From contig ADNK01001576.1 in NCBI GenBank assembly GCA_000320545.1, positions 1 through 55,000 of the forward strand: a stretch of DNA of 55,000 nucleotides, in the 5' to 3' direction. Below, piece by piece: positions 30,954-42,377 of this stretch (the stretch's first letter is position 1; each line of letters opens with the position of its first letter). A program made the position numbers and the translations under genes. This stretch comes from Bigelowiella natans CCMP2755. Taxonomy: Eukaryota; Cercozoa; Chlorarachniophyceae. The notes beneath the pieces are model-generated. The model was not told the DNA's origin. It worked only from the letters and a program-made list of their open reading frames with translations, and searched no databases.

Positions 30954-33537
30954 GGAATTGAACCCATCAGGTCAGGCCCTCCCCCCCCCGCTTCCTAAAC
31001 TTCGGCGACCAGTGCTCTGTATCCGTCGTTCTGCAAAACCAGACGCCAAGAGATCTTGTCGCATTGATTGCCGCACGCGGGACCAACGTAAATGTCGATC
31101 AAGCTAAATGCGCGGCGAAGGTGACTTTGAAAGCCCTTCAGAGAGGAGTTGTGCACTTCGGGGTGAAGGCGGCAAAAGCAGGAGTCGCGCGCCTCCAGTT
31201 TGTGTCCAGCGCAAAGGTACACGATTTCGGTGTTGTGAGTACAGGCTAGATTCTTCTTCTCCCAGCGAATACCACTGCGCAATGTTTTTGAGGCACATTG
31301 TCCCTGCATTGCTAACCCCAACATCGTATGTTGCGGTACGTTATCCCACCATTGCTAAATCTAGCTCCTAAACCCCCTTCCTGCGTTGTGCTTTTTCTTT
31401 GTCATGCCATGCAATCCTCCGTGTTGGCAGGGGGCGGCAGATGCCGCGGAAGTGAGCCTTCCAGTCTTTACCCCTGCGACCAGCGAGGCCTTTGCCACAT
31501 ACGGATCGATCGACATTGACGGCCAAGATAGCGATATGACTCCGAAGAAAGCAGGAGAAGATGGCGAGCCGGTTGATCTTAGAATGGAGGAGGAGGAGGA
31601 GGATGAGGAGGAGGAGGAGGGAGATGCAAAGCTGAAGGACCAGCTTGTTGTGCAACCCATCAAAGCTCCCAAGAACGTTTGGGGTCAATTTGGAGGGGTT
31701 GAGGTCTCCACATCGGTACGTTACTGCGTGCATTGCTATTTCTGCTGTTGCTATGGATAATGTATACTCGTCACTCTCTTCTTCACAGTCCCCATGCCTC
31801 CACACCTTCACCGCCTCACAGAACGCTTACAAATTGCTATCTATCGACGACTCACCGCCCATTGTTTATCAGACTACCCAGCTTCAGCACCTCACCGACG
31901 CCGTGGTCTCTCTTTACAGCTACGAGTACGAGTGCTCCGAGCAGTTGGCGAGCAGAATTCTTGGCATTCTTAGCGTCAACGACGTGCTGAAGGCCTTCCA
32001 AAGCAGCCAGCTCCCCGACGAGGCCGCGCTTGCATCGAAGCTCAAGTCGTGGTTGAAAACGCTGTACTCGCGCCAGGCGTCCAATGGCGGGTTCTGGACC
32101 TGGGGTCCGCCGAAATGGTACAACCTGCTCACGAAGCCCTCCCCCTTCATGTCAGTGCACGTTGCATGCTGCCTGGCGCTGTGCGAGGAGAAGAAGATCG
32201 AGGTGAAGGAGAGCGCGAAGAGAGCTGCCCTGAGCTACTTGCACAACATCGAGGCGAGGCTGGCAGAGTTCCCCTTCATCAAGTACTGGGGGCCGCGGTG
32301 GTACAGCAGCGTCGTCGTCTTCGCGCTGTACGCGCGCACGCAGTGGAAGGAAAACGTGGCGGCCGAGGCGGCCAAGTTCTATCGAAAACGGGGTGGCGGG
32401 GACTTCGATTCGGAGACCCTCGCGCGCCTGCTTGTCGTCTTATCCAAGGATCAGTTGGAGCATGGACCCCTCATCGCGCAGCTGAAGAAGGACCTTCAAA
32501 AGCACGTCACCGAAGAGGCAGATACTGCTTACTTCATAACATCGTACGACGAGGTTTGCAGCCATATGATGCTGTCATCAAATCGGCGAACCGACGCTGC
32601 GGTGTTGGAGGCCCTCGTGGCCGTTGACGGCACAAAGAACACGCTTTCCCCAAAGATCTGCAAGGGGCTGCTGAAGCATAAACTCAAGAGCGGGGGGTGG
32701 GGCTCGACGCAGGAGAACTGTTGGGTACTTCTTGGCCTTGTTCGCTACTTCCATGAGTTTGAGAAACATGAGCCTGACTTCGAGATAACTCTATGGTACG
32801 GGGCTCTTTTCGGAGGAAAACAGGTGTGGAAAGGCCGCAGCACTGAAACGAAGCAAGTGCTCATTCCAATGAATGGGGTACTGGCGCTGGGCGATAACAA
32901 CTTCATGATCCATAAGGAAGGCAAAGGACGGCTTTACTACCGCATCGGCATGAGCTACGCGCCCAAGTCTCTTCGCGTCGATGCGGCGAATTACGGGTTC
33001 AAAGTCTCGCGCACGTACGCACCTGCCGGCGACGATGACAAGGACAACGTGGTGTTTGACCAGGCAGCGGGGTCGTGGCGGGCAAAGCTGGGAGAGCGAG
33101 TCAAGGTGACTATCACGATGGTGACAACTGCGAAACGGTACCACGTCGCACTCGTGGACTACCTGCCGGCAGGTCTGGAACCGTTAAACCCAGCTCTGAA
33201 GGGATCGCCAAAAGGAGATGATGACGATGCACAGACACGTGGAAGAGGGGGGGGTAGGTTTGGCGCACCGAGGAGGAGGATGAGGAACTACAACAACCCG
33301 TACACCTATCGATGCTATAGCCGACGCTATTGGCCCGAGCACATCAACCTGCGCAACGAGCGCGCCGAGGCCTTCCGGTCTCTCCTGTGGCCTGGGGTGT
33401 ACGAGTTTACGTTCACGACGCGCGCTACCACCGCCGGCACATTCGTGGTCCCGCCCGCGAAGGCGGAGGAGATGTACAGCCCCGAGAACTTCGGGCGCTC
33501 GGAGTCACTCATGTTTGAGGTAGTTGCCAATGAGTGA
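23011..33537 (+). CDS. Bacterial-type alpha-2-macroglobulin with intact thioester, 15-17 exons
   Basis: Exons 23232-24413, 24579-25168, 25463-25971, 26283-26457, 26667-27167, 27394-27503, 27708-27889, 28065-28369, 28667-28808, 29108-29536, 29737-29788, 30144-30781, 30971-31216, 31431-31715 and 31789-33537 all keep phase: 7,095 bases, 2,364 aa. Two short 5' exons (23011-23045 and 23085-23130) would add an ATG start and 27 residues; they are tentative. The protein has an N-terminal domain with RYFPEGEVGYS, WVTDLRTGKPVKGAK, RRPEYDVSA across a splice, WLPIATLKAI, NPLAAFLPSV, LPDNLTSYRVWAV and the thioester YECSEQLASR (Cys codon at 31933), followed by the alpha-toroid domain (GGFWTWGPPKWYN) and a receptor-binding-like C-terminus. 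Members trap proteases covalently. It is longer than usual (family about 1,500-1,900) partly through acidic and basic low-complexity inserts. No signal peptide is visible. Confidence 0.92.
25198..25262. repeat. (TA)n(TG)n compound microsatellite in a macroglobulin intron
   Basis: About 18 TA units followed by about 13 TG units, within intron 25169-25462. Confidence 0.92.
25990..26040. repeat. (TA)n(TG)n compound microsatellite in a macroglobulin intron
   Basis: A second TA-then-TG array, starting 18 bases after the donor of exon 25463-25971; a (GA)n array follows at 26190-26225 in the same intron. Confidence 0.92.
27258..27310. repeat. (TG)n/(CG)n microsatellite in a macroglobulin intron
   Basis: TG run passing into GCGCGCG and TGCGTG, inside intron 27168-27393. 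Confidence 0.85.
29579..29642. repeat. (CT)n(GT)n compound microsatellite in a macroglobulin intron
   Basis: About 19 CT units then about 12 GT units within intron 29537-29736. Confidence 0.9.
30107..30139. repeat. (TA)n microsatellite against a 3' splice site
   Basis: The TA run ends three bases before the CACAG acceptor of exon 30144-30781, so it occupies the position of the polypyrimidine tract. Confidence 0.85.
30899..30952. repeat. (CG)n(CA)n microsatellite in a macroglobulin intron
   Basis: GCGCGCGCGC followed by about 18 CA units in intron 30782-30970. Confidence 0.88.
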
Positions 33538-34560
33538 GGTGGCTTGCCGTCGTACGACTTCGCAGCCTAGCGGTATCCGGAGCGAAGTGCAAAAGATCTG
33601 AGCGTAAAAATAAAAGCGCGAGCGGTGCCTCCATTGTTTCTTCCTTTGGATCACATCATCACTGGACGTATCGTAGATCACCGGCAGCTTGCAGTGCAGT
33701 GCATGTGTGTTATTTTTTTGTTGGCAGGCTAGCAGGGCTGCTTTCACGCACAGGAATGAGCTCTGAATGTGTGAGTGCCTTACACTCCGTACGTGCGTAC
33801 ATTAGTAAGCGCGTTTGCATGAGCACCATCGCGGGTGTGACTAGCTAATGCAGCGCATCCAACTGACTAGAATCGAACGTGTAGAACACACATACATAAG
33901 CATCGCTAGATCGCCTAATTTAGCTAATCTAGTAATCTACATCGTACAAACATGATCATCAAAATCGACAATGCGGAACAATATCATGCTAATACTAGCT
34001 AGAGCATGCAAGCTAGCAAGCAGCATACATGCTAGCATGGTGCCCACCACTGGTCATACTAGCATGTTAGGAACCTAGCTTACTAGCTAGCAAGCTGACA
34101 CAGCGCACGGAGGAATCACGCAAGCTAGCAAGCGATAGCATGCTAGCATGCACATCTAGACATTCTAGTATCGTATTGTGCAGCTAGCTAGAGCAGCATT
34201 GCGACTACGAATAAATGTGATATTGTAGTCTGCTAGCTAGCTAGCTGAGTTGCACACACTACTAGACCATGGCACAACACGTGCATGGCGTGCGATGCAC
34301 ATGCACGTAACGTATGCACTATGTGAGCACCAGTAGTGTAAGTGGTACGCTAGCTAGCTAGCTAGTACGTACTGCTAAACACGCTCTAGTGCTGTCTACT
34401 GTTTGCTCAGGCTAGCAGGGTTACTTCCAGCTCGCGCATACAAGCTAAGCAAGTCGCGTAGCATGCTAGCATGGATTTAGGGAAAGTACTACGGATTCTA
34501 GTTTGCTATTCAACACAACCAATGTGCGTGCGAGATTTAGATGCATCGATGCATGAGCTA

Positions 34561-34598
<38 letters not shown>

Positions 34599-34719
34599 GG
34601 GTCGGCCGAGTCGGAAAAGTACTCATGTCGCACGTCACAGCGTTGCAGCAACCCTACGATGTTATTCTCGTTCCTGGTTCCTCCTGCACAACATGCACAC
34701 TTCAATCTTGGACCTTCAG
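33538..34719. other. Spacer between two convergent genes, mostly CTAG-rich DNA
   Basis: No genes. 33880-34470 is the second CTAG/GCATGC island, and 34562-34597 is a (TA)n run. Confidence 0.7.
33880..34470. repeat. CTAG/GCATGC cryptically simple DNA island 2
   Basis: Dense CTAGCTAG, GCTAGCAAGC, GCATGCTAGC and TGCACATGCA words without a fixed period; same character as island 1. Confidence 0.85.
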
Positions 34720-36266
34720 CTAGCTGCGCCTGCTTCGGAGATTATAGCGCGAAGTATTGGAAGATAATCTGGCTTTTGGCCTTATGTTGCTGCTCCCGCG
34801 CTTGTCTCCTCCCAGGTGACTTTCCTGGGTATTGTTTGGATCGGTTTTGCTATTATGGCGAGGACTCCTCTTCCTCAAGTTGCTGCTGCCGGTGGCCATA
34901 TTGCTGCCTGCATTAGCTTTCCCTCCATTTATGCTCGCAGGTTTGTTGGCCTGGCTATTCTCTGTGCTTTCATTCTCGCCCTTTTTTGAGGGACCTTGAA
35001 TAGCAGAGAGAAACCCTTTGGTGATTGCGACGAACCATACTAAGCTCAAGACCAACAGAAACACGGTGGCAAGCAGGCCTGCATATCTGGCGAAAAATAG
35101 CGGTGTGAATAATTTGGAGGTAAGAGGCGACAAGGGGGAGAAGGGGTGAGAGAATGATCTTCAATAAGACGATTGGAAAAACTGAAATGTGAAGTATGCA
35201 AATGTGCATTCGATGTTTTCTAGACAGAAATCCCTCTGCTGCTACCTACCTTTCAAACAAGTTGACGTAGCCAGAGGTCATCTCGTTCGTTATAACATCG
35301 TAGTAACAGTAGTAGAGGGAAGCAGGAAACAGCAGCACTCGAAATATAAGATACCTAACAACAACCCAACAACGAACAACTCTGAGGGGGGTAACCATGC
35401 ATATATCAGAAAATCAGATAGCATGATCATCCTCTAGCATCGCAACAGAGAACGTACAAGTCGTTATTATTAAGTCGAAATAATCTTTCTTCATCTTTGC
35501 AAGAAACCCATCTCCAACTCACGCACGGACGCCCAGCGTCAGCGTGAGAAGAATGCAAATCGGAATTTTACAGAATCGCCCCCGAATTCAATACCGAATC
35601 ACCGACGACTCTACACGTCACGGGGACTATTCATCGTCTTCTCGCGGGGCAAAATTATCATCGGTGACTTCAGTACTAATGTTTTTTCCAAAAAGCTTAA
35701 TCCCTTACGAAAAAGTGCGGCGGCATGCGTCATCTATTATCGGCGTCTTACGATAGCCAGAGAATTGCGCCGTTGATTACATAAATCAGCCTCCACGGAT
35801 AGAGCTTATCCTTCGGAAGCTGAAAGCTGCGCCAAAGAAACAACACATTGAGCGGGATCGCCTGAGAATTTACAACAGCAGCAGCTCGTCAGTAGGCCGT
35901 GTGAAAGCGTGCCAGTAGTCACAGAGTACTAAAGCAATCGTATTGAGATTTATGCACAATTCTATGGGCATGAAGCAGGTGTATGCTTTTCCAATAACGA
36001 ATTTCATTGCAAGAATGAAATAAATGTAAAGAACGTGTTCGCGGAGCAAGAGCGATTTGGTGGCCTAAATCTCTCGCTGTCGCTCTCAACTTCATCATCG
36101 GCACTTCGCAACAAGAAGAGAGGCCATTACCGAATATTCACATAAAGCGCACCAACTGCCAAAGAAATGCATTCGTGGAGTGATGTTTCCTGGGGGACAA
36201 ATATTTGACGAGTGTGAGAATGAGAATGCCCTTCGTCAATACTCATCAGAAGAGATAGACAATTCT

Positions 36267-36311
<45 letters not shown>

Positions 36312-36407
36312 ACGCATACACACTCTCTCACACTCTCACGCAAATAACCTGCATAAACCCATCGAGAAATTACGCACACAATCACAATCACAATCGCTTT
36401 TTTTAAA

Positions 36408-36443
<36 letters not shown>

Positions 36444-36686
36444 AATATATATCCGATTTGGTGGCTCTCTCCTACCTCACCTCGTCCTCTTCTTAATTCA
36501 GGAAAATGCATAAACAGGCCACATGCATGGTACTTACCATAGCCGTAGACAACGAGGCTCACGACGTGATGGACGAATATCAACACGCTGTCGTGGCCTT
36601 TGGTCGATTCAGGAAAGGCATGCGTGTGTACTGTGCGGCACCCGACTTTCACGACGTAGAGGAACATCATCCTTTGGTGCAAACCG

Positions 36687-36722
<36 letters not shown>

Positions 36723-36808
36723 AATGGCCATCCAAAGTGAGCGAACATGAAAAGAGACAGAGGCAGGGAGAAGGTGGTGGTTAGAACGCTGCAAGCACGT
36801 GGAGGGGT

Positions 36809-36841
<33 letters not shown>

Positions 36842-37591
36842 ACACTAAATATATGTACATATAAATACAGTATTATATTACCGCATGGAGCTCGGTGAGT
36901 AGGCTAACACCCGGCTCTATTAAATAAATTCCAGAGAGATGCTCAGAACGGATGGGGGGATGATTGGGGGGTAGGTGAAGGCAGGAAGGAAGCGAACTAT
37001 TATATACTATTCTCAGCGAAGATTGGGGAGCTTTTGAGGGTTTTTCGTGTCTTCTCTCGTTTCTACAATTTCATATTGGCCCCCCCTCCATGTTGTCTTT
37101 TGATTTTCCGAACTCCCCCCAAGCCCTCTTGCGGAAGGGAAAACCAGCAACTCTCCCGCCATTCAGCTCAGCAGATCGAGTATCTCCGGGCGATGATCAC
37201 ACCAAACCCTATTTCTGTGTCTTCTCTCGCATTTGATAAAACGTCACCATTTCCGCCTCAAATGCACGGTGTTCTCATCAAATTCACATCATTACCACGC
37301 CGGGTGGCAGACCCAATGCTTCATATTCTTTCCCCTCGTACAGTAGTGAGACAGTAGCGAGGTAGCAGAGGACCGGCAAGAAAACGATATTTATCAATTG
37401 ATCCGCTATTAGCATATATTGCATTCTATTAGCCAGTTTAACACGGGAAAACAGGTTAATATAAAAGTAGCTACCGATATTGACGGGGTGCCCAACAACA
37501 TACCCCTTTTCTATCAAGCGAACTAAGACAGAGAAGTGGAGAGGGGGGGGGGATAAGGATAATTAATCATCGATGTTTGTTTATATGTATA

Positions 37592-37641
<50 letters not shown>

Positions 37642-38957
37642 TAACACACACAATCACACACAATCACACACACACATAATCACTTTTATAATTTGTATAC
37701 TGTACTACGATTTACTACTTGCAAAGAGATGCATTGCTATAAAGGACGTAACGATGAGGGCTGCCACGCAACACAAATTCACAGGGTCTTCACTAGGCAT
37801 GAATCTATAAGAAAAGCAGGAGGAAGAAAGTGTCAAGAAAAAAGGACGAGGGATTATCGTGTTTGATATGATGCATGCATGATGTGAAAGACCCAGGCAA
37901 TATGTGCATTTGAGCAATATTCTAGCACGCTCTCACATGGGAACATTGACACATATACATACATACAAAAAGTATCCTACTTAGAGACGCGCGCGCGTGT
38001 GTATATGAGTGGTGGTGGTGTTGAAGAATTTAGTTGGCAATTTAGGATGGGTGCTGCATGTGCTAGTCCGATGTGTGAGTAAGATATAAAGGGCTACGAG
38101 TAAAGATTTGAAGTTATTATTACTTGAGATCCAAGCGTTTGTGTCCGTCGAGAATTTGTTGCTGCAGTGTTGAGCCTGGTAAAGTAGGGTATATCTCCTC
38201 GGAGCCATTTTGTGCCACTTGGCTGGTTGGGTAATCGTTATGACAACTGTTGTTGTACTGCGATCACGGGGAGGGAAGGAAAGCGGCGGGGGGGGATAGG
38301 ATTTAATTTCAGTCCACATTTTGACATAGATTGGTATATGTTAGAGAGGAAAACAACATCACCAGGAGGAATACGAGAAGGGCTGATATAACGATAAGTG
38401 ATAAGGAAAGAGATGTTTCTTGGCAACGCCGTTTCCGAGAGAGAAGCGTCTTCGCACTCGCCTCATCGGTCACCATGTTCGTCAGTTCTATGGAAGTGGA
38501 AGTAAATCGTATGCTTTTTCACGATTCTTACGGCGCCCCTTGAGTTCTCTTCGCCTCCCCAGTTTTTTTGCAATCGTCCGCCGGGGTACGGAGCTGGATA
38601 TGATTCTTGGGAGCACTTGTTTGCCCTTATGATTTGTGTCGCACTATTAAAATCCATGCACTTCTTCTTGTTTTTCTGAGATATTCCTTGCTTTACAGTA
38701 GAAATACATGTGATCAGGCGACACTTCATTTACCTTGTCGTAGTAGTATATAACTCGAGACTTTTTTGCATTCAAAATGGTTTCAGTGTATATTGCTGAA
38801 CTGCATTCTCGCATATATAAATATCACAGCTAATTTTTAATTTTTGGATTTCTTTTTGATACATGAAATATGGCTTACTAATTTTCATCAAGTGAGCAAT
38901 TTCGCGCCAACTGGTGTGGGCGTTAGAGGGAGGGGAGACGATGGTTTCTTTGGTCAT
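34720..38957 (-). CDS. Polytopic membrane protein, multi-exon, possibly TLC-domain type
   Basis: First exon 38957-38879 (MTKETIVSPPSNAHTSW, phase 1) joins in phase to an exon starting at 38487 with a membrane helix (LIVISALLVFLLVMLFSSL). Later exons each encode hydrophobic segments: near 37800-37710 (VAALIVTSFIAMHLFA), 37508-37290 (MLIADQLINIVFLPVLCYLA), 36690-36543 (SVLIFVHHVVSLVVYGY, donor GTAAGT), 36210-36130, 36080-35960 (EHVLYIYFILAMKFVIG), 35858-35750 (PLNVLFLWRSF, then INGAILWLS), 35310-35250 and a last exon 35094-34720 (LLATVFLLVLSLVWFVAI, then a basic tail). The HH pair inside a membrane helix followed by more helices recalls TLC-domain proteins (ceramide synthase, TRAM, CLN8), but the match is weak and several exon borders are unsettled. 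Confidence 0.5.
36268..36304. repeat. (CA)n microsatellite in an intron
   Basis: About 16 CA units within the membrane-protein gene; a (TA)n run follows at 36412-36440, TCA trinucleotides at 36688-36722 and another CA run at 36810-36845. Confidence 0.88.
37596..37640. repeat. (TA)n microsatellite in an intron
   Basis: About 22 TA units followed by CACACAATCA repeats. Confidence 0.9.
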
Positions 38958-39043
38958 TGTTATCTGTGAATACAGAAAAAGAAAAGTAAATCATAGTTTT
39001 TGAAATACCCGAATACTATGGTGAAAAGGTTCGTGTGCGGAAG
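38958..39043. promoter_or_regulatory. Short bidirectional promoter gap
   Basis: 86 bases separate the divergent ATGs of the membrane-protein gene and CDC26. A-rich; no motif is recognised. Function is inferred from position. Confidence 0.35.
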
Positions 39044-39446
39044 ATGTTGAAAAGACTGCCTACAAGGATAGAACTTGGCCCCGAGGACGTAATGGAGCTC
39101 TCAGATGTCAAGAAGAAATCGGAATCTAAGGTAACAGCACATCCCCATCACTGAAAGCGTTAGAATTCGCAATTCACATGCCTACTCCACATCTGATAAC
39201 GGCATTTGTCAATGGGTTCTTCGAGCAGACAAGGAACCGCTTTCAAAGAGGGGAACTCGACGACAAGAAAATGTCCCGAGACTCTTCCCCGATCATTAAG
39301 ATAGACGATAGAAGGTAGATTTGGTTATATTTCTTGGGATTTATACTGCTGTTCATCGACTCGTCCAAGTAAGACTAATAAATTGCCTTCGCAGCACTGG
39401 GGACCGTTTAGGCATCGACGAGCAGCAGCTACGCTTCGACGAATAA
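39044..39446 (+). CDS. CDC26: CDC26/APC12, anaphase-promoting complex subunit
   Basis: Three exons, 39044-39130, 39229-39314 and 39395-39446, join in exact phase to give 74 aa plus TAA. The N-terminus MLKRLPTRIELGPEDVMEL matches the invariant MLRRKPTRIELK start of CDC26, which threads into the TPR groove of APC6 and stabilises it. The C-terminus TGDRLGIDEQ, ending in an acidic tail, also fits the family's short conserved C-terminal patch. The size (about 75-85 aa) is as expected. It belongs to the E3 ubiquitin ligase that drives mitotic exit. Introns are 98 and 80 bases. The gene is divergent from the membrane-protein gene, whose ATG lies only 86 bases away, so the two probably share a promoter region. 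Confidence 0.88.
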
Positions 39447-40813
39447 TAGAGGAATTTAGAGAATGATACCGATTATATTACATACACTTATTTAGCTAAA
39501 CCAATTAGTATCTTGCATTGTTTTCTTAGCATGCGCCACACGCCTACTTGATTGTACAGCTAAGCTTTCGTTGTAAAGTATGAGTTCATTGCATGCTGGA
39601 TTGAGGTTATTCGATCCACACCTGTAATGTGTGGCGGATTGACGAGATGGCAACTTTGTCGTGCGATATAGATGCTAAGGATAAAATTTTAACCTAAATA
39701 TCCCTCACTACGAGTTTTTTGGCCTTAATTAAGATTATGGACACGCATGATGGCATATGCATTACACATATGTAATCACATCCGGCGTGCCACTTGAACA
39801 GTTTGTTTGCATATGAATTCGTTGTGCATGTAGCTTAATGTAACGTAGCGAGCTTTTGCTTACTGTCGTTCCGATTATATTATCATATTAATTATCAGCC
39901 ATCCTAGCATCTAGTTATGTTACTTATTCTGTGTGACATCTCTAGATCTCGATCTAGAATAAGAGAACTCTAGAAACTGCAATGTGCGCTATCAATACCG
40001 CCGCCCACACTATACATCCCATGCTAGCAATAATAGACTACGTAATATAATATATACAATATATATCATGTTACTGTGTCTATAACTAGCGAATAGCATG
40101 CTACGACGTAGATTCATCGTATATATCTGCATCATTATTTCGTGGTACGTACGCATAGGTCGAACAGTAGTTACTGCCCCTACTACATGGTATGTTGATC
40201 AGTACTAGAGTACAAACATATGAATTATATCGCAGCGCAAGGAAATTCAGCTCATATACTCTTCTTCTAGGTCTTGACATCTTGAGAACAATAAACGTAC
40301 ATGAAATAAAAGACTGCTCCTACTACGCAGCGGGTGGGTCTTTCCGCTTGGCTCCTATTCCTACTTAAAATCATGGATCGCACGAATTACATTCAGAAAA
40401 TAGTATAATCTCAATCACGCGCCACCACATACAATAGTAGTACAAATCAGAGATCGATACCAGAAGAATCAATCAATCCAATCGAGCAGGACGGTGATGA
40501 TACAACCGTCATCGTTGTAGCGCCATCAATCAATATAGTAGAGTAGAAAATTATTTACCAAGGATAAGTAACATAGTTCCCACATTAATATTAGAGAATA
40601 ATGGGATGGAAGACTTTGTGGTGGAGGTTGATGCAGCAGGAGGACGTCTACTCCCCGCCCAACCACGCGGAAAATACTCGATTTTGGCAGAAACATCATT
40701 CGTCTCATATCATCCCCTCCCCCCCCCCTTATTCTCTGACGAGATCTCTCAGAGAATTGCGCACACTATCTCACTTTTGCTGTCTTATCACCACGCATTT
40801 CAAGTCGCATATG
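39447..40813. other. Spacer between CDC26 and the capping-enzyme gene
   Basis: AT-rich, with scattered CTAGATCT, TATATA and TACGTA words at 39880-40240. An open stretch at 40606-40905 on the plus strand looks coding-like but has no family match and overlaps the 3' part of the capping-enzyme gene. The last exon of that gene may also lie here. Confidence 0.45.
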
Positions 40814-41835
40814 TCATGGATATAAAGAAGGTGGATGATCTATATTCGACTCACGTTCCTGTGTTGCTGGAGCTTCTTTTCCGTCGCCATTTGCGACGAT
40901 ATTAGCGGTAGATATCTTCTCGCTACCGGTGCCGCTGCTGGTGCACATAGAGATAATGTCTTCCTTCTTTATGTCGTCACATAGCGCCTCGAATGTGTCT
41001 AGCGATGACAAAAAGGGACAATATTTAACCCAAAAAAAAATGATTCAGTAATAAGTGCATATTCAATATATTATATTTGCGCGCGTGTGTGTGTATCACT
41101 GCAAATAGCACATTCCCCAGAGCCATAACGATGCTACTCTTTCATCAGTAGCTTAGTAGCAGCAGTAGAGGCTACTACTACACCAAAGGAATAATGACAT
41201 ACTCATGCATGTCGTGAGGAAGTTTGGATGGTTTTTGTCCGGCCGAGCCCTGAGCAACATCGGGTATATGTGCAGCATTTAGCATTAAAACACCAACGAA
41301 TGAGAGGCCAGAGGCCACGACTGCTAATGATAACATCTCTAGTTGTTCCGAACGAATGCACGATCCAACGCGTCTATTCTATGAGTCTTTTCGCTCAGAT
41401 GAAACCGTGCTTGGTGGTATTGTGTGTGGAAAAGACGATGGAAATTCGCTTTGCATCGGTTTTGCGACAAGCTTCTAGGCGTTCCTGTGCTGTATCTTCG
41501 CTGCGCAGAAACCGTTTGTCCTTTATTTGCTGTAAGCGTGCGTGTGTGTAGTCATTCGAGTGTCCATATTCCTCAAATCGTGCAGTTTGGAGAGTTCCTG
41601 CAACTTCATCACCTGATCAGCTGCCAGACTCCGTCTTTCGCATTGTACACGGCCTTAATATATATGGACACATGGATTTATGTGGTACGTGTGTGTGTGT
41701 GATTGTGTGCCTAGCCAATGCTACTACACTGTCTATTCTTATACCTCGACCACGTAGCTCATCTGATCCCGAAACCGCCGTTGGTGTTTGTTATACTCCT
41801 ATGCGTGTAAATAAATTTATATAATATTATGTATG

Positions 41836-41902
<67 letters not shown>

Positions 41903-42345
41903 CGATGCGCGTAAATCAACAGCCAGAATCAGTCCGAAGAGCTCAATTCAGAACGTTGGTGGAGAGAGGAAAATCCTATATTTTTTCCTCGCAATAAACC
42001 AAATGTAGTCTTAGGAGGGAAAAAAATAGAAACGTGGTACAGATAACACATCTACCACCTTAAATGTGTAGCCCCCCCCGGCATTCTGCAACGCTCTAAT
42101 ATGACAAAAACAATGATGCGTGCGGATGAGTGGAGTTTGATAGCAAAAGAAAGCAACACGCATATCAAAGGAGAACGAAACAATACACTCTCTGCTTTAT
42201 ACATTCCTCCCGCCTTGCTGTCATCTGGCCCTCCCCCCCCCTCTTACTTAAGCAAAGAGCTTGGGTTGTTGATGGTTGTTTTCTTTATCGGAGTCTCGCT
42301 AGAGTCGGTTTCTATTCACACAGACACATGTTAGAAGGCGTTGAT

Positions 42346-42377
<32 letters not shown>

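Noticed and set aside
23232-33537. Bacterial contamination as the source of the macroglobulin gene
   Set aside because: At least 14 introns with GT-AG borders and strict phase agreement show it is a spliced nuclear gene.
40606-40905. Plus-strand 99-codon frame as a separate gene
   Set aside because: It overlaps the minus-strand capping-enzyme exon at about 40860-41000 and has no recognisable content; kept only as a remark.
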